From Dehalococcoides mccartyi CG5 (GTDB taxonomy: Bacteria > Chloroflexota > Dehalococcoidia > Dehalococcoidales > Dehalococcoidaceae): a stretch of 64,000 nt of DNA. The DNA lies in assembly GCF_000830885.1 (NCBI RefSeq), contig NZ_CP006951.1:434001-498000 (forward strand). Direction: 5' to 3'. Numbering within the stretch: position 1 is the stretch's first letter; every line of letters starts with the position of its first letter. Shown here piece by piece: positions 60,960 through 64,000 of this stretch. A model generated the notes under the pieces. It was not told the origin of the DNA. It saw only the letters and a list, made by a program, of their open reading frames with translations, and ran no database searches. The translations under genes were made by a program, and so were the position numbers.

Positions 60960-62952
60960 GTTCATTCTCCAAAAGCTTTAAAGCTTTTTCAGCCATGTTT
61001 TCAGGGGTCAGGCCGAAGTTTTTGTAAAGCAGGGGCGCCGGGGCTGATGCCCCGAAGTGGTCAATTGAAATAACAGTTCCGTTTGTACCCAGATATTTGC
61101 ACCAGCCCTGTGAGTTGCCAGCTTCCATTATTACCCGTGGCAGGGAAGAAGGCAGGACACTCTGGCGGTAGGTTTGGGGTTGGTTATCAAAAAGCTGCCA
61201 TGAAGGGAAAGATACTACCCTTGAGGATATGCCTTTCCCCTTAAGTATTTCAGCCGCTTCAACCGCTATAGTTACTTCAGACCCGCTGGCAACTAGAGCT
61301 ACCTGCGGGTGGGAGTCTGTTTCCTGCAGTATATATGCCCCTTTAGGCAGGTTTAAGGATTTTGTCTGAGAGTTATCTAAAAGCGGCAGTTTCTGACGGG
61401 ACAGGGCAATGGCGGTAGGGCCGTTCTTACGGAGTATAGCCGTTTTCCATGCCTGAGCAGTCTCATATGAATCTGCCGGACGGATAGTAACCAGACCGGG
61501 TACCGAACGCAGACCGGCCAGCTGTTCAATGGGTTGGTGGGTAGGGCCGTCTTCTCCCAGACCGATGGAATCATGGGTAAAAATATAAATCACCCTTTGC
61601 CCCATAAGTGAAGCCAACCGTACAGCCGGACGCATGTAGTCATAAAATATGAGGAAAGTGGCAACGTAAGGTATTATGCCCCCGTGGAGAGCCAGTCCGT
61701 TAGCTATTGCCCCCATGGCGTGCTCCCTCACTCCGAAATGGATATTCCGTCCCTCGTAATAGTGAGGTTCGTATTCCCCGCCGTCTTTGATAACGGTCTT
61801 GTTAGACGGGCTGAGGTCTGCCGAACCACCCATGAGAGAAGGCAGGCGGGAAGCCAAGGCATTTATCAGCAGGCCTGAAGCCTCGCGGCTGGACATAGCT
61901 TTGTCAAAGAGTCTATCCAGATCTTTGTCCCAGTCTTCAGGTAAGTTGCCCGAAAGCATGTCCTGCAGCAGTGAGGCTTTTTCGGGATAATGGCTTAAAT
62001 AGTAGTCCAGCTTGGACAACCAAACCTGCTGGGCTGTTTTGCCCTTGCCCAGTGCTTCGCGGAACTCTGTTAGAGCCTCAACTGGTATTACAAACGGTTC
62101 ATAGTCCCACCCCAGAGATTTACGGCTCTTGGATACCTCATCTGTTCCCAGCGGCTCGCCATGGGCAGAGGCCTTGCCGGCCTTATTCGGGCTGCCAAAG
62201 CCGATGATTGTTTTGCAGATAATCAGGCTGGGGCGGGTGGTATCTGACTGGGCTTGTTTAATAGCCTGAGATACCGCCTCCGGGTCAAGCCCGTCTACAT
62301 GGTCTATAACCTGCCAGCCGTAACTTTCAAAGCGCAGAGCTGCGTTTTCGGTAAAAGCCAGCTCAGTTGAACCTTCAATAGATATATCATTGTCATCATA
62401 CAGATAAATCAGCTTGCCAAGGGCTAAATGCCCGGCCAGAGAGGCCGCTTCTGAAGCTACGCCTTCCATCAGGTCTCCGTCAGAGACTATGCCGTAGGTA
62501 TAATGGTCTATAATTTTGCAATCCGGCTGGTTAAAAACCGCTGCCAAATGAGCTTCGGCCATAGCCATACCCACACCGCTTGCAAAACCCTGCCCAAGCG
62601 GGCCGGTAGTCATTTCAACCCCGGGAGTCAGGCCGTATTCCGGATGTCCCGGTGTTTTACTGCCCCACTGGCGGAAATTTTTAAGTTCGTCCAGCGGCAG
62701 GTCATAACCGGTCAGGTGGAGTAGTGAATAAAGCAGGGCAGAGGCATGGCCGGCTGAAAGTATAAAACGGTCACGGTTAGGCCAAGCGGGGTCCTGCGGG
62801 TTATGCTTGAGAAAATTTTGCCACAGGGCATATGCCATAGCGGCCATACCCATAGGCGCTCCGGGATGCCCTGAATTTGCCTTCTGAACAGCGTCTACCG
62901 AAAGAAAGCGAAGGGCGTTTATGCATAAACTATCTAATTTCGTATTTGACAT
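60952..62952 (-). CDS. tkt: Transketolase
   Basis: Transketolase moves two-carbon units between sugar phosphates using thiamine diphosphate. The 666-residue protein has the N-terminal [12 protein letters not shown] motif, the ThDP-binding GDGDLMEG-like [20 protein letters not shown], and the mid-domain [20 protein letters not shown]. The C-terminal domain is complete. A -10 box lies so close to the ATG that the mRNA may be leaderless. It is coupled to rpiB by an overlap. Confidence 0.97.
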   Translation of the reverse strand: MSNTKLDSLCINALRFLSVDAVQKANSGHPGAPMGMAAMAYALWQNFLKHNPQDPAWPNRDRFILSAGHASALLYSLLHLTGYDLPLDELKNFRQWGSKTPGHPEYGLTPGVEMTTGPLGQGFASGVGMAMAEAHLAAVFNQPDCKIIDHYTYGIVSDGDLMEGVASEAASLAGHLALGKLIYLYDDNDISIEGSTELAFTENAALRFESYGWQVIDHVDGLDPEAVSQAIKQAQSDTTRPSLIICKTIIGFGSPNKAGKASAHGEPLGTDEVSKSRKSLGWDYEPFVIPVEALTEFREALGKGKTAQQVWLSKLDYYLSHYPEKASLLQDMLSGNLPEDWDKDLDRLFDKAMSSREASGLLINALASRLPSLMGGSADLSPSNKTVIKDGGEYEPHYYEGRNIHFGVREHAMGAIANGLALHGGIIPYVATFLIFYDYMRPAVRLASLMGQRVIYIFTHDSIGLGEDGPTHQPIEQLAGLRSVPGLVTIRPADSYETAQAWKTAILRKNGPTAIALSRQKLPLLDNSQTKSLNLPKGAYILQETDSHPQVALVASGSEVTIAVEAAEILKGKGISSRVVSFPSWQLFDNQPQTYRQSVLPSSLPRVIMEAGNSQGWCKYLGTNGTVISIDHFGASAPAPLLYKNFGLTPENMAEKALKLLENEHE

Positions 62953-62961
62953 ATGTGCCTA

Positions 62962-62990
62962 ATTTTAACGTTTAACAGGTTCTTTTTCAA
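62962..62990 (-). promoter_or_regulatory. Promoter of tkt-rpiB, near-leaderless
   Basis: On the minus strand TTGAAA, 17 bases and TAAAAT give a start of transcription at about 62955, three bases before the ATG. Confidence 0.6.
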
Positions 62991-63003
62991 ATCTGGTCTG
63001 AAG

Positions 63004-63513
63004 CTACCAGCCATTTTTATGGATATGGCTTTCCAAATAACGCTTTGCAGGCGGTTTGGTCTCCCCTTTTTTGCCGATGGCGATAAGGCTAAGCGGGCTG
63101 ATACTAACAGGTAGATTTAGTAAACGGGAAATGGCTTCTTTGCGTTCTTCGCGGGGGTGCAGTCCCAGCCAGCAAGCACCCAGTCCCAGTGCCTCTGCTG
63201 CCAGAAGGATATTTTGGGTAGCGGCCGCACAGTCCTGTATCCAGTAACCTGTTTTAGTTTCGGCACTTTGGTCTGCACAGACCATGATGGCCATCGGGGC
63301 TTCCTTCAGCATTTTGGAGTAAGGGTGAATATCCGGTATTTTATCCAGTATCCGGCGGTCATCTATAACTACAAAATGCCAGACCTGCTGGTTGCCGGCG
63401 GAAGGGGCAGCCATGCCTGCCCTTAAAAGGGTATCCAGTTCGGAGGCGCTTATATCTCCGTGTTGGTAATGGCGTATGCTTCGCCGGCTGAAAATGGCTT
63501 CAAGTGCATCCAT
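63004..63513 (-). CDS. Nitroreductase-family flavoprotein
   Basis: The 169-residue protein has the FMN-binding pattern of the nitroreductase family: FSRRSIRHYQ near the N terminus, GMAAPSAGNQQVWHFVVI, and ALGLGACWLGLHPREERKEA. Members reduce nitro groups, flavins or enones, and some act in other redox steps such as BluB-type chemistry. I started it at the ATG at 63513, where AAGGAG sits six bases upstream, instead of 63537. No substrate can be assigned from sequence. Confidence 0.88.
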   Translation of the reverse strand: MDALEAIFSRRSIRHYQHGDISASELDTLLRAGMAAPSAGNQQVWHFVVIDDRRILDKIPDIHPYSKMLKEAPMAIMVCADQSAETKTGYWIQDCAAATQNILLAAEALGLGACWLGLHPREERKEAISRLLNLPVSISPLSLIAIGKKGETKPPAKRYLESHIHKNGW

Positions 63514-63548
63514 TTTAAACTCCTTGACTAATGCCAATATCTCTTTAT

Positions 63549-63566
63549 ATCATATTATATTATGAT
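63549..63566. promoter_or_regulatory. AT-rich palindrome between nitroreductase and methyltransferase genes
   Basis: ATCATA and TATGAT flank TTATAT in the divergent gap. It could be an operator or the divergent -10 regions themselves. Confidence 0.3.
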
Positions 63567-63638
63567 CTGCTAAAGATTTCCCGAATGGCAAGGGCTTAAG
63601 TGCCCGATTTTTCCATTTAATAAATAAAGGGGAAGCTT

Positions 63639-64000
63639 GTGTTTAAAAAACTGGCAGATATAAATACTAAACCTGAGTTATATCAGCAGTACAGTGCACC
63701 TGTACTTTGGAATGACCCTCATATTTCCTCCCGAATGCTGGAGTTCCATCTCAATCCGGATATTGAGCCCGCTTCACGCAAGGCAGTATTCATTGAAAAA
63801 TCTGCAGGCTGGATAAAAGACTATTTTGGTTTGGGTGACGGCAAGCAGGTTTGTGATTTTGGCTGCGGGCCGGGGCTTTATACCAGCCGTTTGGCTGCCA
63901 CCGGTGCAGATGTGACCGGTATAGATTTCTCAAGCCGTTCTATCAGTTATGCCCGTGATTTTGCAGCCAGCCACTATCTGGATATTCATTATATAGAACA
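63639..64000 (+). CDS. SAM-dependent methyltransferase, N-terminal part (truncated by window edge)
   Basis: An open frame starts at GTG 63639, with AAAGGGGAA just upstream, and runs off the right edge after 120 codons. It has an N-terminal helix region (SRMLEFHLNPDIEPASRKA) and then the class I SAM-binding motif VCDFGCGPGLYTSRLAATGA and VTGIDFSSRSISYAR. Substrate cannot be assigned. The gene is divergent from the nitroreductase gene. Confidence 0.8.
   Translation, partial: MFKKLADINTKPELYQQYSAPVLWNDPHISSRMLEFHLNPDIEPASRKAVFIEKSAGWIKDYFGLGDGKQVCDFGCGPGLYTSRLAATGADVTGIDFSSRSISYARDFAASHYLDIHYIE

Overview
The window is a compact stretch of ordinary chromosome that most resembles the obligate organohalide-respiring Chloroflexota, in particular Dehalococcoides mccartyi. 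The pointers are small intergenic gaps, unfused rpoB and rpoC, a two-gene Vhu-type NiFe hydrogenase module with its protease, a short bacterial Elp3, a class II ribonucleotide reductase, and an ftsA-ftsZ pair with no mur or ftsQ genes. I saw no rRNA or tRNA gene, CRISPR array, insertion sequence, prophage or reductive dehalogenase.

Region 1 (1-13.4 kb) is almost entirely on the minus strand. It holds a corA fragment, the dnaX-ybaB-recR replication/repair operon, a small DUF2089/membrane/SHOCT operon and a lone tubulin/FtsZ-like GTPase. Next comes a long glycolytic operon (nucleotide-binding LOG-like protein, eno, a TcmP-like protein, an HgdB-like protein, gap), then pth and ligA. Region 2 (13.4-20.8 kb) has a plus-strand DUF1015 gene facing a class V aminotransferase-serA-pdxT operon, then a ribF-tyrS operon. 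Region 3 (20.6-31 kb) is plus-strand: rpoB-rpoC, ruvB-queH and a RimI-like acetyltransferase.

Region 4 (31-41 kb) contains a zinc-ribbon protein, a half-size permease, a Trm9-like methyltransferase divergent from elp3, the Vhu hydrogenase pair with its maturation protease, a TlpA/CcdA thiol-redox pair, a RecB-like nuclease and a small membrane exporter. Region 5 (40.5-54.1 kb) holds a radical SAM protein abutting nrdJ, a multi-PAS histidine kinase with an HD-GYP response regulator, and divergent genes for a YkgJ cysteine-cluster protein and a surface-anchored Ig-like repeat protein. It ends with a lysine 2,3-aminomutase/ATP-grasp pair and a Fur-znuABC metal-uptake operon. Region 6 (54.1-64 kb) holds ftsA-ftsZ with a small leading gene, a DUF5343 gene across a palindrome-rich control region, a tandem universal stress protein, a cyclase, and a non-oxidative pentose-phosphate set (rpe-like, rpiB, tkt). 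A nitroreductase and a truncated methyltransferase close the window.

Two themes run across the window. Several genes have a -10 box only a few bases before the start codon and no ribosome binding site, so they are probably leaderless (dnaX, the LOG-like gene, ruvB, ykgJ, the Ig-like gene, tkt and perhaps the Trm9-like gene). Several tightly linked pairs join families that are not usually paired: TcmP-like with HgdB-like, lysine aminomutase with a Ddl-type ligase, radical SAM with NrdJ, and Elp3 with a Trm9-like protein. These are the best candidates for undescribed biology here. Gene calls rest on recognising motifs in translated sequence; no database search was run.
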